A stretch of DNA of 64,000 nt from Juglans regia (Eukaryota > Streptophyta > Magnoliopsida > Fagales > Juglandaceae): positions 39,733,482-39,797,481 of the forward strand of contig NC_049907.1 of NCBI RefSeq assembly GCF_001411555.2, written 5' to 3'. The notes under the pieces were generated by a model. The model was not told where the DNA came from and ran no database searches. It saw only the letters and a program-made list of their open reading frames with translations. Below, piece by piece: positions 43,516-55,584 of this stretch (the first letter of the stretch is position 1; the number at the start of each line of letters is the position of its first letter). The position numbers and the translations under genes were made by a program.

Positions 43516-46500
43516 ATAAGTAATGTCGGGCAGTAGAAAGACTGAACCCGCACTTCTCTATGAGACAGGCCGGGCCGCCCTAAGGCTGGTCCCGCCTGTT
43601 GACCCCCATGGGAAGGTAAGTAAGAGATGCTGTACAAGTCAAACATGTTAGTGAATTCGCAAACCTGAGCTATTTTTGCCAGGATGAGGTGAAGGTCTGA
43701 GGCTTTATCCATTCGGCCTTCTGTTGCTGGAGAGGACGTTCCGTGATAAATATGACCGATGGCCAAAGGCCGACCTGCACTCTTCTGTGAGAGGGATAAA
43801 GATGCCTCTGTTGTGACTCGTCCCTTTTGCCTCGCGGGGAGGTAGGCTGGAGCTGGTGGAGTTTCCTTTGATGGTGATTTGTTGTTGGAGATTCTTTTGT
43901 TAAAGTAAGTCCGTTGGTGGATATTTTGTCTTCGGGCGGCAAAGGGCCGACCCGCACTCCTTCGCAAGAGAGATAAGACAACATTTAAGGCCTACCTTTC
44001 CCTTTCACCTCGCGGGGAGGTAAGCTTCTGATAGTGATCCCATTGATGTAGATTTCGTTGGTGACGTCTGTCTTTTTCTTCATTATTCGGGCTGTCTATA
44101 GACTCGGCCCACTCTCTATCGGGGAGAGGTTGGAATGCCTCATGTCATTCTGCCTCTTTGTGCCCTGGGAGGTAATTCAGACAACGATATGGCTAGTCTG
44201 CTCCTTCATTATGACGGGGGACTAGGTAAGTTATTCGGGTAGCCTTGAGGCTGATCTTGCTCTCCTCTGCGGGAGGGATAAGGCCACCCTAGGGCCAATC
44301 TTTCCCTATGGTATCCTGCAAGGAGGTAAGTCTTTCGGGCAGTCTGTTATTGGACCTGCTCTTACCAGTTAACATAGCAGGAAATGGTAAGTTTGGGTCA
44401 GGTTGGGGTTGATCCTACACTTCGTCATAGCGGGGGCTGGGGTAAGGTATTTGGGTAGCCGTGAGGCTGATCCTGCTCTCCTCTGCAAGAGGGATAAGGT
44501 CATCTTAGGGTCGACCTTTCCTTATGGTACCCCGCAAGGAGGTAAGTTTTTCGGGCTGTTTGTTACTGAACGCGCTCCCACCCGTTGAAGCGGACGAAGA
44601 AGGTAATCAATTTTTTGATGTCGGGTAGCTGAGAACTAACCTGCACTCCGTCGCGGGAGGGATAAGGCCACCCTAGGGGGCCAACCTTTCCCTTTCACCC
44701 TCACGAGGAAGTAAGTTTGGACAGCAGTTGGCTAACCACTCATTCATCATGAGGGGGTCAAGGTAAGTAATTCGGCTCACCGGCAGGGGCCTTTCGAGGA
44801 GGCTGAGCCACCTGCTTGCCTAACATCTTTCGTGGGGAGGTAAGTTGTTCGGAAAATTTGTTACTAAACTCGCTCCTGCCTGTTAATGCTTACGAGGAAG
44901 GTAAATTCTTATCTTCAGGTGGCCAAGGACTGACCCGCACTCGTCCATAAGAGGGAAAAAGCAACCTTTAAGGCTTACCTTTCCCTATACGACCCAACGG
45001 GGAGGTAAGTTGTTGATGGAGTTCCCGTTTAGTAGAGTTGACTTTGTTGATGGAGCTTGGTTGATTATGTTGTTGTAGTGTCGGGTCGTACAAAACAATT
45101 CACACCATAGGAAGTAATCTCGTTAGTAAAACAAAATTTACATAAGTTTTGAAGAAGACAAACTGGAGCGCGTAGCTGCTGCGATGGATTTTTTCTTGCT
45201 ATTACTTGACCGAAATTGCCCGCAATTGTTTTGTCATTTCTTTTCTTCCTTGTTTTTCCCTTTTATTTCCTCTTCCATTTCTTTTTCTCTCCTTTTTTTT
45301 TTTAAAAGTCACCCATCTTTAGATTTGTTCATCTTCCCATGATCGTGTATTGTCGTGATGTTGTCTGTTGAGTTAGGTGGTGGGCCACGTGCTCGCCATG
45401 TGCGACCATGCATGACCATGATGTCCTTAATTGAAAGGTTCTGCCCGATATGCATTGCCAAGCTCCAGGCAGGTGAGAGGAAGACCAGATGTACTGGTCG
45501 GCAAACACAGGGCCGAGGAGCTGACCAAGTGCACTGGTTGAGGAGTTCCACTCGATGTGCATGGCTGAGGAGTGAGCTGTGCTGTTGGAGGAGGCTACAT
45601 AGGTTGGCCGTCCAGAGTTGCTGTCGAGGAATCCATGCTCGTGGGGAGTTTGTTAAGGCCATGGAGAAGGGTCGCTGAAGGGTGATTATGCTTGCTGCCG
45701 CAAGGCTGAGGAGTTATGGCCGTGAAGCTAAGCCTGAGGGGTGGTTTTGCCCATTGTTGCAGGGCCATGGAGAGGAGGCTGTGGAGCAAACTGCCCATGG
45801 AGAGGGGGCCTCGTAGAGTGGCCGTTGATGAGCTGTTAGGAGGCCGCGGTTAACCGGCCCAAGGTCGTGGAGTTCATGCTTGTGACATGGCCGAGGAGCG
45901 CATCCACTGGCCTTGGAGAGGGGCCGTGGAGAGCCACCGTGGAAAAGGGTTGTGTACCGGGTGCTAGAGGGTGCTGCCGGTTGAGGATGGCCAGCTATAG
46001 CTCCAGTTCAGACAGACGACATTGGTGGGCCAGACAGTGGCTCCCGATGCCATCCTCCAATTGCGCCATCGCGGGGTCGTGGCCTTGGTTCTTTCCGTTG
46101 CTGCGAGCTTAGGTGTGAGGCCTCTAGCGGCTGTTGGCCAACTTCGGTGGTCGCGAGTAGCTCCGATGTGGACAGAAAACGTCGCGAGGCTGTGTGGCAG
46201 CTGCCGACGTCCCCTCCTAGCCGTGCCATGACTAGGCTGGGTTCCTACTCTGCAAGCTGTGGGGAATGCCCCACAGTATCTCCGTACATGGCTTCTCGCC
46301 AAAGTATTTCGGCGAAGTTGCCATCGGAAACCGCCGGTGGTCCGAGCGGAGGCCATCGACAGGTGGTTTGGGCTCCTAGCATGGTGCGGCGAGCTTTTGG
46401 GTGCACAACAACGTGCACCCGATTGGTACGTGCATGGCACTGTTCATGCCATGCACGACCACTTGTTCTAGTGCATTGTTAACGTGCACAATGCACTCTG

Positions 46501-46922
46501 GGTCCCTCCCTACAGTTCACATGATTGTTCCATATATCCTGAGCTTTCTTTCCTTACAAACCGTATTGTCATGAGTAAGTATTTGCAGCCTGGGGGCTAC
46601 GGAGTTTTGGTTCCTGGCCCTATACACTGCGTGCATGTAAAGCACTTAAGTGCTTGGCCAAGGAGAAGTTTACTCGCCCATTTTTTGTGATAATATTCTT
46701 TTTTATAAAATAAAAGTGGAAAAAATGAAGATACTTATCAGGAAGAGTTTTTTCTTTGCGAAGTGTTTGCACTTTGTCTGTCAACTTCGTCACTCATTCC
46801 TCCATGATTTTCAGCCTTGCCTCCATGGCTTCTTCTGTATCTCTTTTGAGTTGCCTGGAATGGGTTGCCGCAGACATACGAAGGATATGCAAGATCTATT
46901 ACGATCCCATAGACGGCACCAC

Positions 46923-47509
46923 TATTGATGTCGTATTTCGCACGCTCTTGGGCCAGACCCTGTTAACTTAGGTCTTCAGAGCTGGGCCTCAATCGGTGCT
47001 GTGTGTGAGCCCTCGGCAATGGTCCGGTGCGGTTGTATGGTATCCGTTCCTACATCCATAGCGATGAACAATATTTAAATGTAGAAAATAAAGAGATGAA
47101 TACACAGATTTTACGTGATGCGGCACTAGGCCTACGTCCAAGGGAGTTTGGGGATGAGAGATTCCACTATAAAAATTTGTTTACAATCTCTTGCAGGCTC
47201 TCATTTCTCTCTGTACAAAAAAGTCTCTAATCTGTAAGTTTTCATTGTTTTTTATCGCCTACCCCCACTCGTTTTAAATCAGTTTTATACTTTTTCTTTC
47301 CTGAGACCTTACACCTTACACTTTATCTTTTCTTACTTTATGTCAAATCATCATTTTTCTTCTCTTTCTATTGATTTTCCCTCATTCTCCATTTACACCT
47401 GTATCACTCATCTCTCTTATCCCTCACTCTTCTCTATTATTTAATCTTCTAATGAGTCCTCTAATGGTTGGGCCTAAGACATTCTATGGGTGGAAAAAAA
47501 ATCCTAACA
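46923..47509. repeat. Right LTR of the LARD-like element
   Basis: 587 bp, starts TATTGATGTCGTATTTCG and ends CCTAACA, followed by AACTG. Shorter than the left LTR by internal deletions. Confidence 0.88.
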
Positions 47510-47514
47510 AACTG

Positions 47515-48485
47515 CATCTGGGCCCTGGGGGAAGGGAGGGAGGGACCTCCCCCTCTGAAGTGATCTTTTTTTTAGAAAAGCTTCAAACCAGAAGGGTGAC
47601 TTTGTTTGTTTTACACCCGACCAATGAAATTAAGACACGTAATACAGAGCATTAGGCTAATTATAAAAATTAAAACACGTAATACAGAGCATTAGGCTAA
47701 TTCTAAGTATGAGTCCAGTGGAACCTCTTCTCAACATATCGTCTTCTCCCCCACAAATCTCCCTCTTCTCAGGAGACACCATCGTCTCACCCCCATCATC
47801 TTCTTCCTCACAAATCTCCCTCTTCTCAACTCTGAAAATCTCCCTCTTCTCAGGAGACACCATTCTCTCAACCCAGTGGTTTCAATCCGTCGAAAGCTTG
47901 GTCTCTCTCCATCGTTCTATGCATCATCTCAATACCGAAAATCTCCCTCTTCTTAATCCATCGTCTCAACCTAGTAACGCAAATCAATCTGATAAAACTA
48001 TTGGACATAAATGTAAATATGATTAATTTCTCTATTTTTTGTTAACATCGTTTCTGTAAAAGTAGAGCAAATATACCCACAACTGCAAATATAGAGCAAA
48101 TATACTCGTTCATCAACTACAGTCCCAGCCCCTGCCATTACAGAGCAACAAATACATCCAATCCAACCCTAAAATCATCATAACCATGAAATATTTTCAT
48201 TTCTTACAGAAATTATGACATTATGTGGGATAACAAACGACAAGAGAGGAGGGAGATCGGGTTTTGTTTTGGAGAAATGTCAGAGTGAATTGGGTTTTTG
48301 GAGAAGATAGCATAATAAATGGAATACTCTATATGCATTTCTATTGGTCAATTTAGTGAATCTTCTATGTATCAAGTTTTTATTAATGGGTGTAAAATTA
48401 AAAAGTTCACTTGATCCGCACCTAGCAGTTTTTTTTTTTTTTTTGAGTTTCTAGAGACAGAAATATTTAGGGCCGGCTCCTAATA
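47515..48485. other. Repeat-rich stretch between the LARD-like element and the duplicated block
   Basis: Contains a 40-bp direct repeat (AATACAGAGCATTAGGCTAA at 47641 and 47681). It also has reiterated AAATCTCCCTCTTCTCA units (47754-47950). A possible inverted-repeat pair joins TTGTTTGTTTTACACCC near 47603 with GGGTGTAAAATTAAAAAG near 48389. Together these suggest a further small transposon, but no duplication was found. No gene is supported. Confidence 0.35.
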
Positions 48486-48620
48486 TAATTTTTTCATAGT
48501 CTATTTCACAATCAATTAATTTAAACATAGCTTGTAACCTACATTATTGCCCAGTACTTGAATCCTGACAAAAAAAATCTTATACCACTTGATCGTTTCT
48601 TTTTTTAAGCCGCCAGTGCT
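48486..48620. repeat. Segmental duplicate of 52785-52915
   Basis: Shares TTTAAACATAGCTTGTAACC, CTTGAATCCTGAC and AAGCCGCCAG with 52785-52915. It is the far half of a block whose near half is 40007-40079; the two halves are contiguous in the G copy. Confidence 0.75.
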
Positions 48621-49318
48621 GGCATTTACGAGGCTTTTGTATTGTTTACAGTCAATAATGGCGTCTGAGATCATCCATCATTGCCGGTATTGGAATAAAC
48701 ATTTTGAACACGAATTAACCTAACCGGATAGAAAAAGGAAGATATCTAGAGGGCTAAAGGAAAGTAGGCACGTAGGTTCGTCTCGATAGCCCCCGTGTCG
48801 TGGCTTCATTCGCTGCAAGAAAGATCGGTGGGATCGGACTCCCATCGAAGCTTGCAAAGCTTGCGAAGCTTTCACTAAAACGTGTTAACACTATGTGATT
48901 TAAATAATAAGTTAGAGATGAGATAAATTGAAGATAAAAATTAAATAATTTATTTTATTTTATGTAAAAATTTAAAAAAGATGTAATAATTTTTATATGA
49001 ATAATATTTAATAACTTTAATAGTATCTATTTCTTTAAATTATAAAAATAACTTATATATGAATAATATTTAATATTATAAAACATACTAAAAATAACTT
49101 CAATTTATTATTTCGTGTAATGTTGGTAAAATATTATTGAGAATCTTGTTCAGAGCTCACACTCTCTTCTCAAAGTTTTGGAAAAAAAAATATACAAATC
49201 ATTATCAAACCGTAATTTATTTTGCTATTACTCTCAAAATGATTAATTTAGACAATAGTTTTTAGCTAGACTACTAAAAATTCGGATTAATTACGAAATC
49301 AATGCATGAGTTTTTGGG

Positions 49319-49480
49319 TGGTTTGGATAGTGCATAAGTTAAGGTAAAATGAAAGTTAAAAATTAAATAAAATATTATTAGAATATTTTTTTAATATTTT
49401 TTTATTTAAAAAAATTAAATTAATTATTATATTTTGTATAAAAATTTAAGAAAATTTATATAAATTGATGACTAAGACCT
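49319..49480 (+). mobile_element. GTTTGGATAG-type MITE downstream of G
   Basis: Starts GGTTTGGATAGTGCATAAG, AT-rich, same family as 26480-26645. Its left flank (49213-49320) is duplicated at 56760-56870 beside gene F. Confidence 0.6.
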
Positions 49481-49744
49481 CGTTCGTTTTAAAATCTAGG
49501 TCACAATTATAAAAATGTAAAAATTCACCCCTGAATTCTGTAATAAACCCAAAAGATGATAACATGCCTACTAAGAGACACGATTTGTTCGTATCATTTT
49601 ATTATTATTATATATGCGGTATTGCCGCATGGACTGCCATATGAGTTTATAGGGTACAACATATAATAAATAAACTTGTAGAGTACATATAATTAAAGTT
49701 GTTGTCCTTCCGGTTCCATCTCTTATAGTCTATGTAGATTTTTT

Positions 49745-50726
49745 GGTTAGTTTTTTATATTTTTCAAATCGAATAAAGGAGGATTATCGTTCGAGTCTTT
49801 CTGTCCGTCACTTGTCAACACGCACCTCACCAAGACGATGCCCAGCTATCGATCTTCAAGACTATCAAATCCGGCATTCATCGGAGTGGAGCGTAGCCCG
49901 CACGCGCAGGAGTAAGTTTCCAGATCTCGTATGCGCGTGTCCATCACGTGTCACTGGGGAGTCTTTATCCGACGCCACGCTTGGCTTCTCCGGACTCCTC
50001 GACTCTGGGACTTCCAAGATTGACTGTCGACTTTCCTCCCAGAGTGACCAGTGAGATGCACTCGCCACTGCCAACGTTATGTGCACTGTTCACTCGTTTT
50101 GTTGTCCAATTTTTGTCGTTCAGTTTGTTTGTTTTTGACCCGAGTGTGGTCTTGAGTTTTGGATCGGACACAATCCGGAACAAGAGTTGTTTGAGAGAGG
50201 CGGACGATGTTACGACTGGTGTTCGTACGACCAGTGCTCGTGCGTAGGTGCTGCCTGCACAATGGAGGCTGTGTGTTCGTGCGTGAATTTGGGTGCTTGT
50301 GTCGTCGAGACTCGATTTGCCGATGCTTGCGGTAGGCGCGACGTCCGGGTTTACGTCATTGCTTGTGGATTTGTAGTTTGGCTATGTGTTTTTATTTGTA
50401 GTTTATTTGTTATTATTTTAGTTAGTATTATAATAGAAATAGGCTTTTAGATTTAATATCCATAGCAGTGTCCCGTACTCTTCCTCCTTGAGAGAACAGA
50501 GGGAGTCGTGAAGTTCTGTTTTTACAGAGCGCTCTCTCTGTTTGGAGAGAGTTCCTAAAAGTTAAGATAATGTCCGCCACAAAAGAATTTGTATATGGGA
50601 AAGCCCTAGAACTGATGCGTAGTTTGGCTTATAGTCTGGATTTTCTATATATAAGTCACATTTGTAACTTCAATTTATTAATGAAATGAGTCTGTTTCTG
50701 TAAATAAATAAATAAAAAAAAAAAAA
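49745..50726 (+). mobile_element. Poly(A)-tailed retroposed insert downstream of G
   Basis: About 1 kb of higher-GC sequence ends ATTTATTAATGAAATGAG...AAATAAATAAATA and an A-run (50713-50725). It is flanked by repeats of the G 3' flank (AAAGTTGTTGTCCTT left, AAAGTTGCTGCCCTT right). The gene E 3' flank near 31333 lacks the insert. No reverse transcriptase was recognised. It could be a truncated LINE or a retrocopy; the weak ORFs at 49743-50054 and 50187-50450 match nothing I know. Confidence 0.55.
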
Positions 50727-50890
50727 GTTGCTGCCCTTGTAACACTCTTCTATATGGTAGACTTGGACCCTAACATTTATTCTTGTGATAATATAGCAAT
50801 TAACCACACAAGTAATTTGGAAAATTGGGAAATCCAACCCAAAACACATTTTCATACTAACGGTACTTCTTCATCTCTCTTTATGAGAGT

Positions 50891-51482
50891 TCAAAGCCTG
50901 AAATGCAGAACTGCAGAAGTCCAATCAAGGCCAGGGCCGCTCAATTTTAAGGCCATTTAGGCCACTGCCTAAGTCCTGTCCTATGTAAAGCCTCAAAAAT
51001 AAAATTGAGTTGTTTTTTTAAATAAAATAAAAATCATTTTTTTGAATAAAATTTTAAATAATTTTTATAATTTTTAATGTGTACAAAGTCTAATAATACT
51101 AAATTTAATATTTAATGCAATGATTTTTTTTATATAAGTAATACAATAATTTATTTATATTTTAAATAATTTTTTTAAGTTCTTATTATATTGAGACACA
51201 AAATTTACATTGAGACCTCACTTATTTAAATTTCGCCTTAAGCTTTATTTTATATTGAGCTGCCGCCGATCAAGGCCCTTTGCTTTGAGGTAGACCGTGT
51301 AATCTCTCACTGTGGTTTCCTTATACTTTGGAGGAGTGTCTTTCGATAATAATTCATTGATGGGTTCATAAATTTTTCCGGTCGGCAGAAAACCTGTGCA
51401 GAAAAAGCTTGCCACAGACACTCTTGGACCAGGCTGGCCAATACTCTGTGTTCAACGCTCTTAAACCTATCATTTGTTATAA
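50891..51482 (-). pseudogene. Gene G: orphan dioxygenase exon 3, disrupted
   Basis: Nearly identical to exon 3 of gene E ([18 protein letters not shown]). A 4-bp deletion near 51434 (E has GACCTGTCAGG, G has GACCAGG on the plus strand) shifts the frame just before the RVS motif. A 336-bp Mutator-type MITE then splits the exon after GLD. Beyond it the C-terminus WTSAVLHFRL and a TGA at 50893-50891 are preserved. About 325 bp of intron 2 follow (51483-51806) before similarity to E stops. No exon 2 is attached. Confidence 0.88.
50933..51268. mobile_element. Mutator-type MITE in exon 3 of G
   Basis: 336 bp flanked by the exact 9-bp duplication ATCAAGGCC (50924-50932 and 51269-51277). Imperfect inverted ends: AGGGCCGCTCAATTTTAAGG, and on the other strand CGGCGGCAGCTCAATATAAA. 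Gene E shows the empty site (CCCATCAAGGCCCTTTT near 31510). AT-rich, noncoding. Confidence 0.88.
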
Positions 51483-51806
51483 GCTGAAGAAACCAAAGGG
51501 AAAAAGTTACAAATTGAAATTGGCAGCTACATAAAATGAAGGCCAGTCCTGAATTTGTAGCATCCAAATTGAGAAATACCAAGAAATTTAGCTGAACCAC
51601 CCCAACTAAAGTAAGCAAAACAAAAGTAGCTAGTGCTGTATCATTAGTATTTAAACAGTATCAAAAGTAGATGTTCTAATTACCATAGATAAGACCAACA
51701 CGTCGTTAATAAATTGTGTACTATAATTAATCGTTCACTTCCATCATAATGACTAGATCCCCCAGCAAGTGAAATAGGAGAGTTAAAAGAGCAGACTACA
51801 AGCAAC

Positions 51807-52630
51807 CCTGGATATGAAAGTAAAAAGTTTTAAACTGAACGGTAATTCCATTCGTCTTTTTTAAAATCATTTTATTAAAAGTCCGACCACTAAGACTGGG
51901 TGTTACATAGTGGTATCAGAGCAAAGTCCAGGTTATGCTAGATTTTATAGCATTCTTTTCAAAATAAAAGAGAGAAAACCTTTTTCTAAAGAGAGAAAAC
52001 TTTTTTACAAAGAAAGAACACTTTTGACAAGAGAACTACAAGAGAAGGAAAAATCTAGACTGATGTCTTCCCAAGGCATGTCTCATCCTGCAGTAAGTAC
52101 AAGAAAGTATTTTATTCTAATGCTATGATATTTTCAAAGTATAACCTACTTAATGCATGCATGTAAGATTGGCAACTAGAAAGATGTAGTAATGCTAAGT
52201 GCATAGAATGTAAGAGGTATTAGAGACTGAATATAGTTAGAGGATAAGGAATAGACGATGGAACGTTAGGACATATAGCAATAGTCGCTTGCAACTTCAA
52301 GCCTTGCTGGCAAGAATCTTAGAGTGGAAGGTATGAGTGCTACGTGATGGATGGGCTCAAGTAATTCGAACTGACTTTAAGCATGCTGACAGAAGAGTGA
52401 CGAGACGTGAGGGCAACGTTCTGTACAAGATGTGACTGAGATGCTGAATATGCACAGACACAACGAAGAAAGCTTGGCGAATGGGTTTCAATCAAATTTG
52501 GTCTCGCATGCAAAGCAGAAGCGGGAAACGACGACATGGGTTTAATATGCTTTTAGGTCCGTTTTCTCCTTCGTTTTTTTTTTTTTAATATCAGTATCTA
52601 CATAAGACGACTGTGTATAGAAGAACTACT
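51807..52630 (+). mobile_element. Ty3-gypsy LTR end and leader, remnant
   Basis: Sequence ending GGGTGTTACA (to about 51907) is followed by TAGTGGTATCAGAGC, the initiator-Met primer-binding site context typical of plant Ty3-gypsy elements. Leader-like sequence without clear gag continues to about 52600. The other LTR is absent. It sits exactly where similarity of G to gene E intron 2 ends. Confidence 0.6.
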
Positions 52631-52635
52631 GTTTA

Positions 52636-52915
52636 AAACATAGACCAGATATTATAAAATAATTCAATTATACATGCGGTCACAGTCAAATTAAATGGAT
52701 CAGACCGAAACATCAGCTAGTTGTGTTAGTGATATCATTTTTGTCCTTTTCTATAACGATATATCATAAGGTTGTACAATTTTTTTATAATCTATCCCAC
52801 AATCAATTAATTTAAACATAACTTGTAACCTACATTATTGCCCAGTCCTTGAATCCTGACAAAAAAATCTTATACCGCTTGATCGTTTCTTATTTTAAGC
52901 CGCCAGAATTGTTGA
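52636..52915. repeat. Segmental duplicate of the gene E upstream block
   Basis: Uninterrupted version of a sequence that upstream of gene E is split between 40007-40079, 41371-41398 and 48486-48620. Shared strings include TACATGCGGTCACA, AAATTAAATGGATCAGACC and TTTAAACATAACTTGTAACC. Its left end (AAAACATAGACCAGATATTA) also matches 60372-60395 upstream of F. Confidence 0.8.
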
Positions 52916-53256
52916 CTTTGATGATCGATACATGTCCAAAAATGGATTGCAATTGGGAGGGAGATTGACGTTAACATGTAGAGCGGCCTAATTCCTATCT
53001 AGATGAATGAAAGTGCAATTAAATTTAGAAAATGAGAATATATATCACATGAAAAATGCTATTTTGTCAACTTAACTTATTTACTCATTTTGACACTTTA
53101 TATATTTTAGTTTTTTTATTTTTTATTTTTTTAGTTTATAGTTTAGGAAGTCCTTATTAATGTATTGATATTTTTTAAAAATATTTTAAAATGATAAAAA
53201 AAAATTTTAACCTAATAGTAAACTTGAGTGGTGCACTCTGACAGGCAGAGTAGCAC

Positions 53257-53817
53257 TAGGGGTGTCAAATCGTGTTAACAGATCGTGTTCGTGTCGTGTC
53301 AAGACATGTATATTATACTATATAGGTTAACCCTAATCCGACCCGTTAAGCTTATCATGTCAAAATCTCAAACTCTAACACGATCTATTAACATAACGGA
53401 TCGTGTCGTGTCAACCCGTTTTGACCTATTTATGTAAATTGATTGAAACAAATCTAAAATTAATCTCTTTAATCTAGTTAAGTTTAACATAATTTTATAT
53501 AAATATTAAAATCACAATATTTATAAAAAATATAAAACTAACTACAAGTCCAAAATTACAATCTAAACAATAAAAATATCAAAATTAAAATCTCAACAAT
53601 TTTATTTTGTAGGTATAAGGGTATAATTGTAATTTTAACTTTCTTAACGGGTCATAATGGGTTATAACGGGTTGACCCGTTATCAACCCTTTAAACTATC
53701 GTGTCTTAACGGGTCAATCCATTTTGACCCAAACCCGTTAAAGATAATCTCTAACCCGCTTTTATCGTATCGTGTTCGTATTGGATTAATGGGTCGTGTC
53801 ACATATTGATACCCCTA
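53257..53817. mobile_element. hAT-type MITE (ACGGGT-rich)
   Basis: 561 bp. Ends TAGGGGTGTCAA and TTGATACCCCTA, exact 8-bp duplication AGTAGCAC (53249-53256 and 53818-53825). The ends carry repeated AACGGGT/ACCCGTT and CGTGTCGTGTC. No ORF. Confidence 0.9.
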
Positions 53818-53835
53818 AGTAGCACCGCTTATATA

Positions 53836-54145
53836 TCACATATATAACTGCATGCAGTGGGTAACTGCTCTGACCTGGGAGGATAGCTGATAAGGAAATT
53901 GAGTTCTATGACGGGAATAGTACTATATCTTAGAGTCAAACTGAGGTCTTATCCAATTTTATCCAGTGGTTGATAGAGAGAAAAAAAAAAAAAAAAAGGC
54001 TTCGGTACACACTTTCGAGACAATTTTTCGATGGGTTCAGCATTTCATCGGAGGGATCTCAGTAAGTACACGCCAGCTAGCATCAACTAGTCTTTCAACA
54101 CCAGCTTTTGTGTCATCAAAAGCACTCACTTCTTCTATGTGCCGG
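53836..54145 (-). pseudogene. Dioxygenase exon 1 relic, internally deleted
   Basis: Two degenerate pieces of exon 1. 54050-54141 reads [18 protein letters not shown] and then a decayed TEIP, matching [19 protein letters not shown]. 53848-53925 matches the 3' end of exon 1 (the CTTGGGAGGAT region) and the IPVIDL region (TCTATGACGGGAATAGTACT), with the middle of the exon deleted. An A-run and other sequence separate the pieces. A sister relic with the same deletion is at 61271. Confidence 0.7.
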
Positions 54146-54157
54146 AGAAATGCTATC

Positions 54158-54188
<31 letters not shown>

Positions 54189-54617
54189 AGTATAAAATAT
54201 TTTATAAAAATAAATTTATAGATTGATATATTATATTATAAAAATATTTTTATCATAAAATAAATCTAATATATCATCAACTACATCAGTGTATATATCT
54301 AATATATATATACGCGAATGCTTGGGAAACTATATTTTTGTCTAATATTTTCTTTCTCGATTTTGCCCCTAATTTTATATTTATTTTTCCTTTATATCCT
54401 TGATTTCAATTATCTTGTTCATATTTTTACAGTTTTATCCTTCTTCACAACTTTTTTGGTCTTTATCCCTTTATTGCTATTTTTACGTTTTTATCCCTCT
54501 GTTTGTTTTCAATTTTCCAATTTTCTGCTATTCTTCCTTTGTTTGCTGACTTACTTTTTGGTCTTCTTTTTGGCTATGCTTATCTTACCGTTTTATCTAT
54601 TTATTTACCGTCTTTAC

Positions 54618-55584
54618 TAGGCCTGCAACCTGAACTAGAATAATCGGGTTTACGCCCGACTCAACCGACATCAATTAAGGCGCCAACCCGATCTGATCCG
54701 ACCGGGATAAAATAGAATCGGGTCGAACCCGTATGACCCGACATTTAGCAAATAAAGCCAACAATTCCCAGCCCAACCTCCAACAGACACTGTAACAAAG
54801 CCGACGAACTCAGCCTAGTTGCATTCTCCAATTCATCATCTTCAACTTTGAGTCTTCTATTCCCAGATCTAGGGTTCCAACATTCAATCTCCATAGTTTC
54901 AACTCGAGTCTTCTGTTCCAACATTGGTTAGCTTTATTTTGCTTTGCCATTGAGTAGGTCGAAAAACCACGCTAGCCTGAGGAAATGGCTGCATTGGCGG
55001 TGAGAAATTTGCTGCATTGATGGTTGTAGTGAAAAGAAATTTTTCCCAGCTAAAATGGCCTTGAAGTGCAACATCTGACCCTGTAAATCCTTCAAGATCA
55101 TATCGAAAGCAGTGAGGGAAAACATAAATTCTTTGTAAACCCTAACGAGTTCGTCCCAAACAAAAAATGCTGAGTAATTATTTTTAGAGAGAGCGGCCAA
55201 AACACCCACCACGTTCTCTCCCTTCATCCCGCAATAGACCCAAAGTCCCAAACACATCCCCAACCCCACCATTCCTTCTTCGACCCACGGGCTACCCAAG
55301 AGCAGAGAATCTAAATCTTATCGAGAGAGAGAGAGAGAGAGAGAGCACACATCTACAATGACAGAAGACGATGAAGACAAAAGGCGACAGTGACTAGGGC
55401 TACAGTGGGGAGAAGAGTCTGAGATGATGTTTTCATTTTCGAGTCTTCCACAGTATTCGGTTTCGACGGGTTGTTTGTATAAAACTCGATATTAATCTTT
55501 AACCCGATGAATCTATGTTTTTTTGGGTTGGACAATTTGGGTCTCTCGGACAGATCAGGCCAAGGCCCTTTATGCACTGCCCTA
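54618..55584. mobile_element. hAT-like non-autonomous element
   Basis: Ends TAGGCCTGCAACCTGA and TGCACTGCCCTA resemble those of 17450-18452, with ACCCGA/TCGGGT-rich subterminal regions. Flanks GTCTTTAC and ATCTTTAT match at 6 of 8 positions, a decayed duplication. A GA microsatellite lies at 55321-55345. The interior has a 121-codon minus-strand ORF (54934-55299) that I do not recognise and do not call as a gene. Confidence 0.6.

Larger units (their letters stand above)
42268..47509. mobile_element. LARD-like LTR element lacking gag-pol
   Basis: 5.2 kb bounded by the exact duplication AACTG (42263-42267 and 47510-47514). LTRs are 42268-42972 and 46923-47509. The 3.95-kb interior is GC-rich in parts and encodes no gag, protease, integrase or RT that I can recognise. 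It has a tandem array (43226-43515) and many GGGAGGTAAG-type repeats (43600-45010). ORFs in 45300-46500 are short, overlapping and frame-rich, as expected of GC-rich noncoding DNA. Confidence 0.85.

Noticed and set aside
45309..46500. Cluster of overlapping ORFs (up to 158 codons) on both strands
   Set aside because: They lie in the GC-rich interior of the LARD-like element, overlap in several frames, and show no domain or family similarity.
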